Program-made: the position numbers and the translations under genes
In this document: positions 1-19,360 of the stretch, piece by piece
Numbering within the stretch: position 1 is the first letter of the stretch
How the letters are laid out: each line of letters opens with the position of its first letter
Notes under the pieces: generated by a model
What the model saw: only the letters and a program-made list of their open reading frames with translations
Database searches by the model: none
What the model was told of the DNA's origin: nothing
Assembly (NCBI GenBank): GCA_021292165.1
Contig: CM037879.1
Location: 285,112,272 to 285,176,271 of the forward strand
DNA: 64,000 nucleotides
Direction of reading: 5' to 3'
From: Shinisaurus crocodilurus
Lineage: Eukaryota; Chordata; Lepidosauria; Squamata; Shinisauridae

Positions 1-25
1 TCTCACCACTACACCACACTGGCGT
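1..25 (-). repeat. Head fragment of MIR/CORE-like tRNA SINE
   Basis: The first bases (caccactacaccacactggc) are the reverse complement of the SINE head gtgtggcgtagtggtgag seen complete at 50,566-50,800. The rest lies upstream of the window. Confidence 0.6.
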
Positions 26-42
26 AGATAACCAGGGCCTAT

Positions 43-300
43 GTCAAGGGTAGGCTATGGTTGGACACCTGCCGAGGGCCCACACCCCACCAGGGGCCTA
101 CTGACACCACTGCAGCCTGCTTGTTCACCTGCCTCTCATTCTGAACTAGACAACGGTGGCGGTGAGCAGGAGGAGCAGTAGATGTCGCCGACTCTCTGCC
201 GGTCAAGCAAGCAAGCAAGTGGTAGCAATGATGAGAAAGAGGGCGAGGAGCAACAGCAGCCTGGGACAATGGTGGTGAGAAGGTAGATTCACTGAGGGAT
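43..300 (-). repeat. hAT-like nonautonomous element, family D
   Basis: Reverse-oriented relative of 42,976-43,255 and 62,085-62,386. The three share a core with gggcccacaccc, the gcaagcaagcaag-type run and the tggtgagaa segment. Sits in the intron before exon A. Confidence 0.5.
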
Positions 301-359
301 GAGGTCCATCCATGGTGTCTTGCCCAAGGGCCCTCCAAAACCAGGAGCTGGCAGTGTAA

Positions 360-7874
<7,515 letters not shown>

Positions 7875-8055
7875 GAAGGGCCGAAGGAACTTGACGGTGA
7901 CCAGAGATGGCTACGAGAAACGCGCCTCCAGTCCCCAAGCCATGCTCTTCTTCCGCTGGAGGCAGTGGCTTGGATCCGAAGGTGTCTTTCTGCTGGTGGA
8001 AAGCCTCTTCCACTCAAAAGGGCTGTGTCCAACCTACTGGAATGGTGCTGAGTGA

Positions 8056-8057
<2 letters not shown>
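7875..8057 (+). other. Probable proximal 3' UTR of the PKC gene
   Basis: Non-repetitive sequence directly after the TGA at 7872-7874 and before a CT/CA microsatellite. No canonical AATAAA is seen here. Assignment rests only on position. Confidence 0.4.

Positions 8058-8132
<75 letters not shown>
8058..8132. repeat. (CT)n(CA)n microsatellite
   Basis: About 55 bp of CT followed by about 20 bp of CA. Confidence 0.95.
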
Positions 8133-8944
8133 GGTTCTTCCTTTTGCACGTGCTTTTGTGCAAGGCTTTACACAAACTTAAGGGCCACTGTCATCAGGCA
8201 CTTGCTGGGGCCCCACACTTCCCTAAGGGGCCACTGCCAGTAGCCTCTTTGACCAGCTTTGTCTCCTCTGTGCTCTTGCTGCCTGTCCACCCTGAATGAG
8301 CAAGCAGTGAGAGAGCAAAAAGGAGCAGAGATCCTTTGCACACCTTGCCCTCTCTCTGTCTCTGGGAGAGAGTGGTCTCCTCTCCCTCTGGCCCCCAGTA
8401 ACTGGGCACCAGCAACAGTGGTGAGAAGGAGGATGTGTGAACCAGCTCTCACATCTTGAGCATTTTCCCCAAGGATCTCCAGAACCTCGGAACTGGCACT
8501 GCACAAGCTCTTTTCAAGACCACTAGAGAGGTTGTTGTTTTACATGCTACAACCTGAATTTCCCCCTTATTCACCATGTTTCTCGGATTGTAACACAACC
8601 CCGGTACATTGGAGTGCTGCACTGTGAAAAAAGTCTTCCACTGGTGCTTGTGCACTTCGCAGAATGGCGTACCGATAGAGTTTCTCCTTCTGCTCATGGT
8701 TCTTTAGATGTAAGCCACATGCAAGTTAACTTAATCATAGCTTTCCCGAGAGGAACACTCAGAAGGGCATGTCTGTTATAAGTTCTGGGCGTGGGGGTTT
8801 AACCTGGTCTCATCCTGTAGCAGGTCCTCAATGTTTCTGTTACTTCCGATATATGTTCCTTGCTCTCCCAAGATCTTTCCCCTCGCATGAGAGCTTGTGC
8901 GATTTCTGACCTGTGCATAAGATCTCACTCCCTAAGTCAGTCGC
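8133..8944. other. No recognised feature
   Basis: Apparently low-copy sequence within the window. I see no exon, LINE or SINE signature. Confidence 0.3.
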
Positions 8945-9047
8945 CCCTATCCCAGTGCCCTCTAAATGTGTTGGACTACAACTCCCACCATCCCCAAACA
9001 GCATGGTTATGAATGATGGGAGCTGTAGCTGGGGAAGGCTGCCCTAA
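8945..9047. repeat. Palindromic MITE, family P1
   Basis: ccagtgccctctaaatgtgt, ggactacaactcccaccatc and the inverted return atgatgggagctgtagctgg ... ggaaggctgcc. Confidence 0.6.
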
Positions 9048-9049
9048 GT

Positions 9050-9138
9050 CCATCCTCTGAGACCTTATGGACTTTGTGTGTCCATCCTCTGAGATCTTAT
9101 GGACTTTGTGTGTCCATCCTCTGAGACCTTATGGACGT
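9050..9138. repeat. 32-bp minisatellite, nearly three units
   Basis: Unit starts ccatcctctgagaccttatg and ends gactttgtgtgt; units at 9050-9081, 9082-9113 and 9114-9138 (partial). Confidence 0.9.
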
Positions 9139-9272
9139 TGGTCCTCCCTGTAGGCATCTTGAGATAACTCAGCCCTGTTTGGCCTCAGAGCAGAGGTACC
9201 TCCGGGTCTGGTAAGCATCATCCTTTCTGTTGCCTTCACCTATTGTAGGCTACAATTGCAAAAACAAGAAAC

Positions 9273-9600
9273 TCAGTGCCTGGGTTCAGACAACACAATA
9301 ACCCATGCTCAAGGGCTGAGTATGGGTTGAGTGTGAGCTGTCGTTGAACCATGGCTTGTTGTTGAAATGTGGGCTTTCATGTTGTTTGAACCCACCCGAG
9401 ATAACAAATCATGGACAACCCACAGTTCGCAACCCAACAACAAACCATGGGTTCTCTTCATGGGTTGTTCATGGTTAACAAGCCATGATTTGTTAGTGCA
9501 GCTGGGTTCAGACAACATGATAACCCACATTTCAACAACCCACACTCAACCCATACTCAACCCTTGAGTGTGGGCTATTCTGTTGTCTGAACCCAGTCAT
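9273..9600. repeat. Multi-palindrome MITE, family A
   Basis: Starts CAGTGCCTGGGTTCAGACAA and ends TGTTGTCTGAACCCAGTCA, with all three foldback blocks present. Confidence 0.75.
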
Positions 9601-9762
9601 TGGCTGTGTCTGTGTGTTCCAATTGGCCTTTCCAAGTAACCAGTTTTTAATTGTCCTGAAAGTGTTTCTCAGTTTGTTGTGGGCATATGCACACACACAG
9701 TTCAATATCTGGCATCCCCAGTTAAGCTGATGATAAAGATCTCTGCTTGCAACTACCAGTTA

Positions 9763-10110
9763 GAGCTTTTCTACATGGGGCATTTGTTGTGCACTCATCA
9801 TTCCCTACTCACGGTTGTTTACGGGTTCTTTAGACGACTGTCCTGACCCTCCAGTTTCGCTACTGTTTTTAAGCAGCACTTTCCGTGACTTTTTTTTAGA
9901 GCAGGGAAAATGGGGCATTACATCTGATGGCAAAAGACAGCACGATTTCCTCTTGTGTACTTGCGCTATTCCACTATACCACAGTGCCACCTAGAGGTTA
10001 TGTAGCAGAAAAACAGGAAAGGAAACACTCCTCATGTAGTGCTCAGATCTCAATTCTGTGATGAAACCAAAATCAGATGCCACAGATTCACAGCCTCGTG
10101 TAAAGGCCCT
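9763..10110. repeat. TIR MITE, family B
   Basis: agagcttttctacatggggc at the left and cagcctcgtgtaaaggccct at the right; the interior contains the ccactataccacagtgccac core. Confidence 0.6.
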
Positions 10111-10580
10111 CAGAGTGGACAACATAAGGCTAGACAGACAGATACTCTAACTTGGGTATAAGGCCGCTGCTTATGTTCCTATATCCAGCCATCTTCTGGA
10201 ATTGCACTTCAGTTCCAAGGAATATCACATTTCCCAGGCACTCGAACCACTATGACTTTGTACAAGGGGAAAATCCACATCATACCCGAGATTGTGACAC
10301 TGTAGCTGCCAGATGGAAAGCAACTGTGTATGCCTCAGAGGCCCCCATTGGATATATTGCCCATGCTGTAGAATGGTGGTAAGGAGCAACATGACTCCCC
10401 TGCTACTTTGTGAACGGTGTGCCTATTTATTTCACTTAGATCTCTGTAGGCTGTGCACTTCTGCTCTCCAGTGCAGGAGTGCACAACTAACCCCATTGGC
10501 AGAGGGGGGGGATGTGTGTGTGTGTGTGAGAGAGAAAACAACACACTTTTCACCAAATCTGTAACATCATGCAATCTGGC

Positions 10581-10712
10581 GGCTGGATCCAGATTTAGCC
10601 ATACTCAGAGCAGACCCATTGAAATCAATGGGGCTTCAGTTGGTCATGACTAACTGAAATCCCATAGATTTCAATGGATCTGCTCTGAGTATGGCTAAAT
10701 CTGGATCCAACC
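10581..10712. repeat. Palindromic MITE, family G
   Basis: Near-perfect inverted repeat: ggatccagatttagccatac ... and ... gtatggctaaatctggatcc, with gcagacccattgaaatcaat / atttcaatggatctgc inside. Confidence 0.8.
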
Positions 10713-11952
10713 CTAGATGCCTACCACCCTGTTGGCTCCCTCCAGTTACCGGCTCTTTTGAAGACTCTTGTCTAACAGAGAATTCTCAGTGCCATCACCA
10801 AACATCATTTCTAGGATCCTTTGAGGAGCAGCCATGACAGTTAAACTGAGGCCCAGCTCTGGGTTTGAGGGGGGCCCTTGACAAATCACCCTCCTCCTGA
10901 GTCCACGGACACCCTCCTACATCAGTGGAACCACAGGCACAGGTGGGCTGCTACACAAGCTGCTGCTTCAGATTTCCCAGAATGCCCCCGAAGCGATGTT
11001 ATATCCAGGGCCTTATGGGAAATGTAAGATGGTGACTCGCAGACCCAGCAGGCCAAGGGCAGGTATCAGTGCCAGCAGGCCTTACTAGCTGCCTGAGCAT
11101 GTTGGGTGCGGACACCAGGCCTGGTTAAACTGGTATAAAACCAATGTAATCCACACGTTCAGATAAGCTCTTTATCTAGTAGAAATGAAAACAAGAGTTC
11201 ACCAGTTGACGGTATTTGGGGGCCTGATAAACAGGTGCTGTGGGGTACTTGTGAAATAGCTGTGCTATGCGTGTAGCCACCTGGGTGAACCCACTGCATG
11301 GCGGATCCATTGCTCTTCTTTGGATCCAAAGAAATCCCACTATTTGTGGGTCTCAGCTTGCCAGGTAACGTGGCAAAGCACATCCAGAGGTCAGTTTTAT
11401 ACAAGCTTTTCCCAATGTGGTGCCCTCCAGATGGGAGCTCATCTTGGCTTCAAAGGTCGCCTTAGCCATGAATATCACAAGTGGCCCTTGGGCAACTGTG
11501 GTCTCTCAGGCCAATCACCCCATTCTGTGAAATGGGGCTAACTAACAAGTAACACCAACCTAACTGATTTCTACTACGTTCAACATTGGGCAGCCCTTCC
11601 GCCCAGTCTGCACTGCAAAGACCCCCCAGGCATAGCACTCAGATTCATATTGCACAGACTTCCCCCTCCAATTTTTGCAACATACAGGCCCACTATTATA
11701 ATGGCCCGACCCATCATAATGATGGACGTTTTGCTTATAGAGAGAGGATTCCCAGCGATGCAAATTGAACGTGTCTACAGGATCCGTCATTTTTGCTTCG
11801 CTCAATAGAAGAGCTGTGTGTGCATATTCCTTGCAGCTGGGTTGCAGTGTTTCGTTAGAATTGTTAATATGGATTTTTAAAAAAACAAAAATCTTTGTGG
11901 CGTTTGTACAGATTAATAAACATGCTGCCTGTGGAGATACGCACCAACGTGT
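10713..11952. other. No recognised gene; mostly low-copy sequence
   Basis: A possible family-D-like hAT end lies near 10,845-10,960 (gctctgggtttgaggg, ggcccttgacaaatc). Nothing else recognised. Confidence 0.3.
11915..11920 (+). promoter_or_regulatory. Candidate AATAAA polyadenylation signal
   Basis: AATAAA in non-repetitive AT-rich sequence about 4 kb after the PKC stop, just before a SINE. It could end a long 3' UTR, but the distance and the intervening repeats make this weak. Confidence 0.2.
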
Positions 11953-11953
11953 T

Positions 11954-11988
<35 letters not shown>

Positions 11989-12212
11989 TTATATTTATAC
12001 CCCACCTTTTTTCCTGCAAGGAACCCAAGGCGGCTTACATAATCCTCCTCCTCTCCATTTTATCCTCACAACAACCCTGTGGGGTAGGTTAGGCTGAGAG
12101 GCAGTGACTGGCCCAAAGTCACCCAGTGAGTTTCATGGCCGAGTGGGGACTAGAACCCGGATCTCCCGAGTCCCAGTCCAGCACTCTCACCACTACGCCA
12201 CACTGGCTCTCT
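11953..12212 (-). repeat. MIR/CORE-like tRNA SINE, full length
   Basis: Reverse strand gives the head gtagtggtgagagtgctgga, a B-box-like ggttctagtcc, the CORE module ctgggtgactttgggccagt and an L2/CR1-like tail ending in (ATAAATAA)n. The TTTA tract at 11,955-11,990 is that tail. Confidence 0.85.
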
Positions 12213-12409
12213 TTCAGCGGGATGCTCATAGACATGTTTACTTCTGAAAGCAGGGAGCAGGAAGGCAGCACACAGCACTTTCCCCAGGCAATGTTCAAAC
12301 TGCAGTGAGATCGAGGCATGCATGGAGAGGTGGGGCAGACGTTTTGCAGGCCTGTTGTAGTTCATCCAGGCTGTCCCGCTTTGGCTGGGTCTGGCTCTGC
12401 ATTGGGGCA

Positions 12410-13260
12410 AATTAAGGGTCAATCCGAAGGCAAGTCAATAAACAGGCAAAGGTCAAGCATAGAGAGATGAGTCCAGCAGGAGAGCAACTCAAGCCAGGCA
12501 TAGTCAGGAAACAGGGAATGGTGAAAGACACAGCATTACCGGGCAAGTGGGTTGGTTTCCGGAAGGAAGGTCTGGGGCACAGCGAAGATCTAAACGTGGG
12601 CCAGCAGACAGATACAAACACAGTCCAAGAAGCAAGAGTCAAACCGGAGTCTCTGGATCAGCAGCACAGTGGTTCAGTTGCAAGACAAGGTCAAGGATAC
12701 AGGACACGAGCTGAAAGTAAGACGTTGTTCCAGCAAGGCCTAGAGTGAAACTGAAGGCTTATCTAGCCAGAACTTCCAGAGCCCCACTCAGGGCTCAGCT
12801 ACACATCACTACAGGCCCTCTGGCAATAGTCCTACTTGTGAGGAAGGCCTTGCTCAATGAGCAGAGCCTTCCTCTTGAGGGGTCCCCCTTTGCATCCGAG
12901 CACTCCTTCTCAAAGGAACCCTGCTGGCTTGCCTCTGGCGATAACGAAGCTCTCGAGCTAGATGGTTGCTCAGCCGCTGCCTCAGAGGTGGAGTTCCCCT
13001 CCTCTTGTGGGGATGGCCCACCCCCACCCCACCCACCCCAGAGGCCCGGGCTCCTCCAGGTCTCCTGACATGGGCCGTTCCTTGACACTGTCCATTTCTG
13101 AGAGCTCTAGCACCTCCTCTGAGGAGGTTTCCTCCCACAGGGGCATGCCAGTTGACACTGATGGGGAAACCGTGGTAGAAAGAGAGAAGAAGGGCTGGTC
13201 CCGCTCCTACAGGTTTCTGAGTATTGCCCATTCTGATGTCAGATTTGGGTCCCTCTATCC
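12410..13260. other. Unclassified GC-rich segment
   Basis: Open frames here (12,467-12,748; 12,962-13,273) have no recognised domain. The composition resembles a retroelement-derived spacer. I cannot name it. Confidence 0.25.
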
Positions 13261-13880
13261 TTTAACGATTTAAACATCTGATGTGCAAGTCCCTGCTGTT
13301 TCTAAGGCTACGTGGGCATGGCGGAGGAGACTGCGGTTCAAGAAAAATGACCCCCCCCCTTGGACCCCCTGGAATGAGGTATGCAGTCCTTTGCATCCAG
13401 ACCAGTGTCTGGAAGGGGGCTTACTTTGCCTCAGCCAAGACAGAGAATATTGAACGTAAACGGCCAGACTAGACGTGAGGTCAATTGCATGAAAGTAAAT
13501 AATAATAACGTGCACGTTTTTAAAAATGAAAATAGCAGCTGGAGGGAGCGATCAGGATTGGGACCACAGCATGTGGGGAGGGGCAGATAATCCTTCCACT
13601 ACCCCAATGAAAATGATAAACACACAGAGAGACAATGAAGCTTTTATTAACCCAAAAGGGAAGGTACTATTGGCGCCAACAGGAGCTTCTTAGAGATGAC
13701 TGAGAATTTCCTTTGGCTGTGTGTGTGTGTGTTTGATAACTTCCCAAAAATTGGCAAATGTCTTCATTAACTGGATGGAAAGAACTTGAGAGTTAAACAA
13801 TCTGAATGTTGGAGAAACCGAAACGGAAGGATTCATCCATCCAGGCCCAGGGCTTTGAGTGCTTAATGCTTAAAAGACTA

Positions 13881-14020
13881 GGAGCTTTTCTACACAAGGC
13901 ATTTGTTGCACGCTCATCATTCCCTACTCACGGTTGTTTACAGGTTCTTTAGACGACATTGTGACCCTCCAGTTTCACTTCTGTTTGTAAACAGCACTTT
14001 CTGCAAGTCTTACTAGGGGA
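13881..14020. repeat. TIR MITE, family B, left part
   Basis: ggagcttttctacacaaggc then cattccctactcacggttgt, as at 9763. The right part is lost. Confidence 0.6.
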
Positions 14021-14587
14021 CTTGGGATTGTTGTACTCCATATAATAAGGATCTTAACTCGCAATAAAAGATGTTTGGCTTGATCCTCCTGGATTTATTA
14101 TGGCATGAGAATTCATTAAAGAACCCCTGCCAAGCCCTTTGGGAAAACATCTGGCAGAACAGAAAGTGAAACTGGCCAATTCAGCCACCCCTACAGCTTC
14201 TCTCTTGGAGCTAAAAGCAGCTTCAATTGGCGGGGGAGGGAGGATTTTCATCAGGGGAAGGGATAACCCCCTTCTCACACAATGCCATACTAATCCTGCT
14301 GCTCTTCTCCCCGACCCTTGCGGCATGTTTTAAAAGTCCGCATCAGTTGCTTTTACACAATTAACGTGATGTCCCTTTTCCAGTAGCGTGGTGATAAATT
14401 CTGAAGTGCAGGCACTCATCATAACAGTCCCGATAGCCACGCCCCCCAAGGAGAGCCCCAAATTGCAAGCAGCTGCATTGGTTCATATCAACAAACCAGT
14501 TCTAAAGGTTTCATCTACACCAGGAGCAGGTCTTTTGTAAAATGAATGGCTCCTAATTGCTCATCCAAGAACAAGCTACCCCAAAAT

Positions 14588-14813
14588 TTGATTTGATTTA
14601 TTATATTTATCATCCCCGCCTTTTTTCCTGCAAGGAACCCAAGGCGGCTTACATAATACTCCTCCTCCTCCTCCTCCTCCTCCTCCTCTCCATTTTATCC
14701 TCACAACAACAACCCTGTGAGGTAGGTTAGGCTGAGAGTCAGTGACTGGCCCAAAGTCACCCAGTGAGTTTCATGGCCGAGCGGGGACTAGAACCTCTGG
14801 ATCTCCCGAGTTA
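14588..14813 (-). repeat. MIR/CORE-like tRNA SINE
   Basis: Same modules as 11,953-12,212: ccgccttttttcctgcaagg, actggcccaaagtcacccag, ccgagcggggactagaacc. Contains a (CTC)n expansion near 14,660-14,692 and lacks the tRNA head. Confidence 0.8.
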
Positions 14814-15369
14814 CAACAGGGAGCAATATATTGTTGCTCGGGGAAATTAATTGATCCCACCCCCCTTACTGTAAGGATTTCAGCTTCAGCTCAGAGGGAA
14901 TGGGGAATTCTGAAGGGGGTGGTGAAGTGGTCACCTTTGAGAGCAGAAGCTTCTCATCACTGAGAAGAATCGAGCGGCGGCTCCTGACCTCACACAAGTC
15001 ATGTTAGCCTTCCCTTCCTTCCTGTTCATGTTTTCTGATAACACCTCCTCCTCTGGGAGGCAGCCAGGCAGCTGGGTTGAGGATGACTCACTTTCTGAAA
15101 AGCATCAGTAGGGAAAGATCACCGTCAACACTTAGTCACACAATCGCGGCTTTCATTTAAAGGAAAACTTAGCACGACGAGACTATTGTCATCAGTTGCA
15201 GCAAGATAAAAGGGGCAATAAATTAGAAAACGTATGGGCAATAAATTAGAAAACAGAATCGATGCTTTGGTGGGGGACTGCAGGAGAGGCAGGCTCGTAA
15301 AGAATAAATTGGAAATGTCACAGGAATTCAAAAAAACTGGAGAGCAGTATAAAGCAAATATCTGGAGAG

Positions 15370-15978
15370 GTGAAACAGATTAGTGACAAGGTGGTAACTT
15401 TAGAAAATGAATCACAAACATTAAATACAGAACTTGAGAGAGAAAGAGATTACCTGGCCTTACAGGAACTGAAACACAAAGGATATTGTTTTAGGTTTAG
15501 AGATATTCCAGAATCTGAGGAGGATATTAGAGAGAGAATTATTAAAATTTTGGCAAATTTTTTGGAGTGGGAAGGGGAAGATAAGGAAGCAGAAATTGAC
15601 AAAGTTTACAGTGTAAACTCTACATTTACCAGAACTAGAGAAGTCCCAAGAGATACATTGGTCCACTTTGTCAGAAAGAAAATCAGGGACCAAGTGCTCC
15701 AACAGCATTTTATTACAAAAATGAAAGTGGATGATAAGGATGTAATTGTGCTGAAAGAAATTCCTATTAGGATTTTACGTAAGAGAAAAGAATATGTCCC
15801 TTTGACTGAAAAGTTAAAACATAAAAAGATTTCTTTTCGATGGGATATTCCAGAAGGTGTGATTTTTACCTTCAAGGATCAGAGATATAAGTTGCAAAAA
15901 ACAAGAGAGTTTCTAGAAAGATCTTTTTTAAAAAAACTGGAAGAAGAGGTGGCATTGGGTACCACAGGTATGGATTAA
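15370..15978 (+). pseudogene. L1 ORF1p-like protein (open, N-terminally truncated)
   Basis: About 202 codons. A heptad-like coiled coil at the start (TLENESQTLNTELERERD) is followed by an RNA-binding domain with FRDIPESEED and a basic C-terminal domain (VFTFKDQRYKLQ-like). This is the chaperone half of L1. Related sequence upstream of the Met is out of frame. Confidence 0.8.
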
Positions 15979-16036
15979 ACTTTCCTTTTTCTTACTTTTT
16001 GTTTTCCCTCCCTTTTTTAAATTTTTCAATTTGATT

Positions 16037-17391
16037 ATGGATTACAAATGTTTAACGTGGAACATTAATGGAGTAAATGCTCCTCAAAAGAGAGAAAAAA
16101 TATTTCATCATTTGAAATATTAAAACATGATATTATTTGTTTACAAGAGACTCATATTAAGAAAAAAGATACAAAGCACTTGATTTACAAGACTTTGGGT
16201 GAAGAATTTATTTCAGCAAGTACAAAAAGGAAAAATGGAGTTGTTTTGTACATTAACCCCCTTTTAAAGTCAGAACTTGTATCGTCTGATGATCACGGTA
16301 GATTTGTGGGAGTAGAAGTTATTTTACATGGTTTTAAGACTTTGGTATTGGGGATTTATGCTCCTAATGAAGACAAAGCAAGGTTTTATAAAAGACTCAT
16401 GGATTGTCTAACAGATTTATTTTATGACAGTTGGTGTTTGATGGGTGATTTGAATGGAGACATTCTTCCACAAATGGATAGGACCTCCGAGAAAAACATT
16501 AATAGTTGTCAAGGTAAACTCCCAAAAAGCTTTTTTTATCTGATGGATAACTTGGGGTTGGTTGATTTGTGGAGGCAGAAAAATGGCAACGCAAGGGAAT
16601 ATACTTATGTTTCAGAAAGGCATAGATCATTTTCAAGAATAGACATGATTTTGACATCTAGAGACTTTGCTACTAAGGTTTCTAAAATAGAGATTCTACC
16701 TAAGACTTTTTTCAGATCATAACCCTGTCACTATGATTTATAAAAGAAGATTAAATGAAACATTATTACAGAATACAGATATTGCTGAAGAGTGTAAAAG
16801 GAGAATTCTTTGAAACAAACCTAAATAAGGGTAAAGACTTGAGAATGGTTTGGGATGCAAGTAAAGCTTATATCAGAGGCTATTTTATACAATACAATAC
16901 CCAACTTAAGAGAAAGAGGCAAGAGGAAACACGAAAGACTTTGAAGGAGATAAAAAGAAAAGGAGAAGAATTAAAGAACTCTCCTGGAAGTATATATACT
17001 CTTAATCAAATTAAGATTTTACAGCAACAGCGGTCTTTGTCTATAACAAAAGCAATGGAAATAAAATTGGATTACGTACTTGAAACAAAGGAACTTTGAA
17101 TTTGCAAATAAACCAGGGAGATGGTTGGCTTATAAATTGACAAAAGAAAGAGAAAAGAAAATGATATTAAAAATACAAGAGGGTGATACTGTCTTAATGG
17201 ATAATAAGGCGATACAAAAAGTATTTCATCAGTATTACTCAAATCTATATCAAGGCTATGATGTTCCATTAGAAAGAATGGATGAATATATAAAAAAGCA
17301 AAAGTTACCCAGGATTACAGAGGACCAGAGACAAATGAATGATGAATGGTCCTATAACAATAAGAGAATTGGTAGAGGGATTGTGAATTGA
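16037..17391 (+). pseudogene. L1 ORF2p endonuclease and linker, broken
   Basis: Begins CLTWNINGVNAPQKRE. After a frame break come LQETHIKK, LGIYAPNEDKARFY, LMGDLNGDI and SRIDMILTSRD: the apurinic endonuclease motifs. The SDH catalytic His sits after another frame break near 16,713. The linker continues to 17,391 (GRWLAYKLTKERE). The RT domain is absent. Confidence 0.8.
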
Positions 17392-17479
17392 TTGTGAACT
17401 TGATGGGGCCTTGCCAAATCAGATGTCCTCAAAGATAACCCCCTGCATAAAAACTTACCCTCCGTTTACGTCATAACGG

Positions 17480-17556
17480 CCTGCTGACTGGGGATGGTGG
17501 GAGTTGTAGTCCAATATGTCTTGAGGGCACCAGGTCAGGGAAGGCTGCCTTAGGGG
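17480..17556. repeat. P1 MITE, right half
   Basis: ggatggtgggagttgtagtc, then cttgagggcaccaggtcagg and gaaggctgcc. Confidence 0.55.
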
Positions 17557-17557
17557 A

Positions 17558-17694
17558 AAGGCTGTGCCATGCTTTGCACACAGGAGGTCCTGGGTTCAAT
17601 TCCCCGCATCACATAAAATAATCTCAGGGAAGAGGTGGAGAAAGATCTGTGCCTGAATCTTTGGAGAGCTGCCACCAATTGAAGTAGTCAATAC
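17558..17694 (+). repeat. tRNA(Ala)-like SINE
   Basis: tgtgccatgctttgcacaca, ggtcctgggttcaattcccc (B box) and gagagctgccaccaattgaa up to caatactgg, where family B begins. Confidence 0.65.
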
Positions 17695-17695
17695 T

Positions 17696-18078
17696 GGGCT
17701 TCTCTACACGAGGAATTTATTCTGCGCTCCTGATTCCTCACTCACGGTAATTTGCAGGTGCTTTACGCAACACTGTCATCCTCCAGGGCCTCTCCTGGGC
17801 TTTCCAAGCATTTCCGTGGCTTTTTTTTAGAGCCAGGAAAGTCTGGTATTATCTGAAAATGGGGGAATAATGAACCGGAATGAAAAGCTTGTGTATCTTT
17901 GCAATTCTGCTAGTGCTGCAGTGCCACCTTGTGGCTGTGTAATGAAACATATAGAAGGCAAAGAAAGAAAAGCCTGGTGGTGAAACACGTGTAAAGGAGC
18001 TGATCTTGATCCCTCAAAGAAGCCGGAAGCAAAAGCCTTGGTAAAGTGGTGGGTTAAAAGCCTCATGTAGATAAGCCC
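17696..18078. repeat. TIR MITE, family B, nearly full length
   Basis: gggcttctctacacgaggaa at the left, gcctcatgtagataagccc at the right, about 383 bp. Inserted in or next to the tRNA-like SINE. Confidence 0.75.
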
Positions 18079-18220
18079 ACTGCCTAGAGGGAACAAACAA
18101 TAGTCTGAAAAAGGAGCTTCACATGAAAATCCCCAATCTCATCGCACTCTAGAGTGCTGCTCCTAAGCCTAGACAGGGATGTGTGTCGCTCATATATGAG
18201 AGTTGCATGTTCTATTGAGA

Positions 18221-18448
18221 GCCAGTGTGGCATAGTGCTTCAAGTATTGGACTGGGACTCAGGAGACCCAAGTTCTAGTCCCCACTCGGCCATGAAGCTC
18301 ACTGGGTGACATTGGGCCAGTCACTGACTCTCAGCCTAACCTCCCTCACAGGGCTGTTGTGAGCATAAAACGGAGACGAGGACGATCATGTATGCTGCCT
18401 TGGGTTCCTTGAAGGAAAAGGCAGGATATAAATATATCAAATAAATAA
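18221..18448 (+). repeat. MIR/CORE-like tRNA SINE
   Basis: agccagtgtggcatagtgct head, gttctagtccccactcggcc, cactgggtgacattgggcca, tail ccttgggttccttgaagg and AAATAAATAAA. Confidence 0.85.
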
Positions 18449-18479
18449 AATATTCTCCACAGAAATATTTTCTTTGTAG

Positions 18480-18619
18480 GAAAAATCAATGTGACCGATG
18501 ATGAAGTCGTCCTTAGTTCCATGCAAGAGCTGGAGCTGGAGCATTTTTCCTTCATCGGGAACGGGCTGTTTGATTTTCCAGTTAGAGCTTCTGCGTGGCT
18601 CAGTCAACGGAGGCAGTGA
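18480..18619 (+). other. Exon-like open stretch of unknown origin
   Basis: A good acceptor (attttctttgtag) precedes a frame reading KINVTDDEVVLSSMQELELE, then HFSFIGNGLF, to TGA at 18,617. The DDE...HFSF pattern loosely recalls an AGC-kinase tail. The phase does not fit the donor of PKC exon C. I do not recognise a gene; it may be chance. Confidence 0.2.
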
Positions 18620-19227
18620 AGCAGGATGTCGTCCTTATCTGCACAGTGAAGAATGGCATTCTCTGTGGTTTCTCCAGTGGGGAACGATGGGTTGGATCAC
18701 CAAGTGATGGCTTCCTTCCAGGCAGATTTGGGCGGCAGGGCAGAGCTGAGGAGAAGAGAGAGCATGTGATTCGCTTATATATCAAAGCTACTACCAGTGA
18801 TGCAAATATAGGACATCCAACTGCATTCAGAGTACATCACAGTGTGCCGAGTGTGTCTCCAGCAGTGCTCCTACTTTTACTAAGCAGTGAGTCAGCAAGG
18901 AAGACATAATATGTGTAGTTTCCGTTATTTGTGTGAGGCATCTCGAAAGGAAAGCAAACAGGCGGTCTAAGTTCTCCAGTTTGGCTGTATTACAGTGCCA
19001 GCCAAGACTAAAATGTTTGCATGGATTCAGAGGAGACCGGAGTCTTAGCAAGTGGGTTCCCCTCCCCCCACAACCCCTTCCACAGAACAAAAATTGTCTT
19101 CTAGGGACGTCACCTCCAGCAACTTATGCCCGCGACAGCTCCCACATGAAATTGTGGTTGTAGCGGGGACATGCTTCACAAATGCCACACCCTTCCACTC
19201 TTACACATCACCGAAGGCTGTATTGGA

Positions 19228-19360
19228 GGAGCGCTAAGAACATAGGAAGTGTCCTGCTGGATCAGGCCAAGGGTCCATCTAGTCCAGCATTCTGTTCACA
19301 CAGTGGCCTGCCAGCTGCCCACAGAAACCCACAAGCAGGATCTCACAGGCAGCACAGGCA
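19228..19360 (-). repeat. CR1-like LINE 3' end, second subfamily (partial)
   Basis: gtgtcctgctggatcaggcc, ccatctagtccagcattctg, cacacagtggcctgccagct: reverse complement of the terminal part of 28,010-28,420. Confidence 0.6.

Larger units (their letters stand above)
15130..17420 (+). mobile_element. L1 (LINE-1) retrotransposon remnant
   Basis: ORF1p-like and ORF2p-endonuclease-like coding regions in the right order and strand. The 5' UTR is missing, and the element stops before the reverse transcriptase. Several frameshifts and stops show it is dead. Confidence 0.85.

Noticed and set aside
12410..13260. A gene in the GC-rich open frames near 13 kb
   Set aside because: No domain, no start context, no exon borders; frames are open on both strands.
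13620..13720. tRNA-Lys-type primer-binding site (ttggcgccaacagg) next to an inverted AATAAA, suggesting a retrovirus
   Set aside because: Only a partial PBS match, no LTR ends, no target duplication and no coding remains.
18480..18619. Alternative last exon of the PKC gene
   Set aside because: Exon C ends in phase 0, and reading this stretch in that phase meets TGA within five codons.
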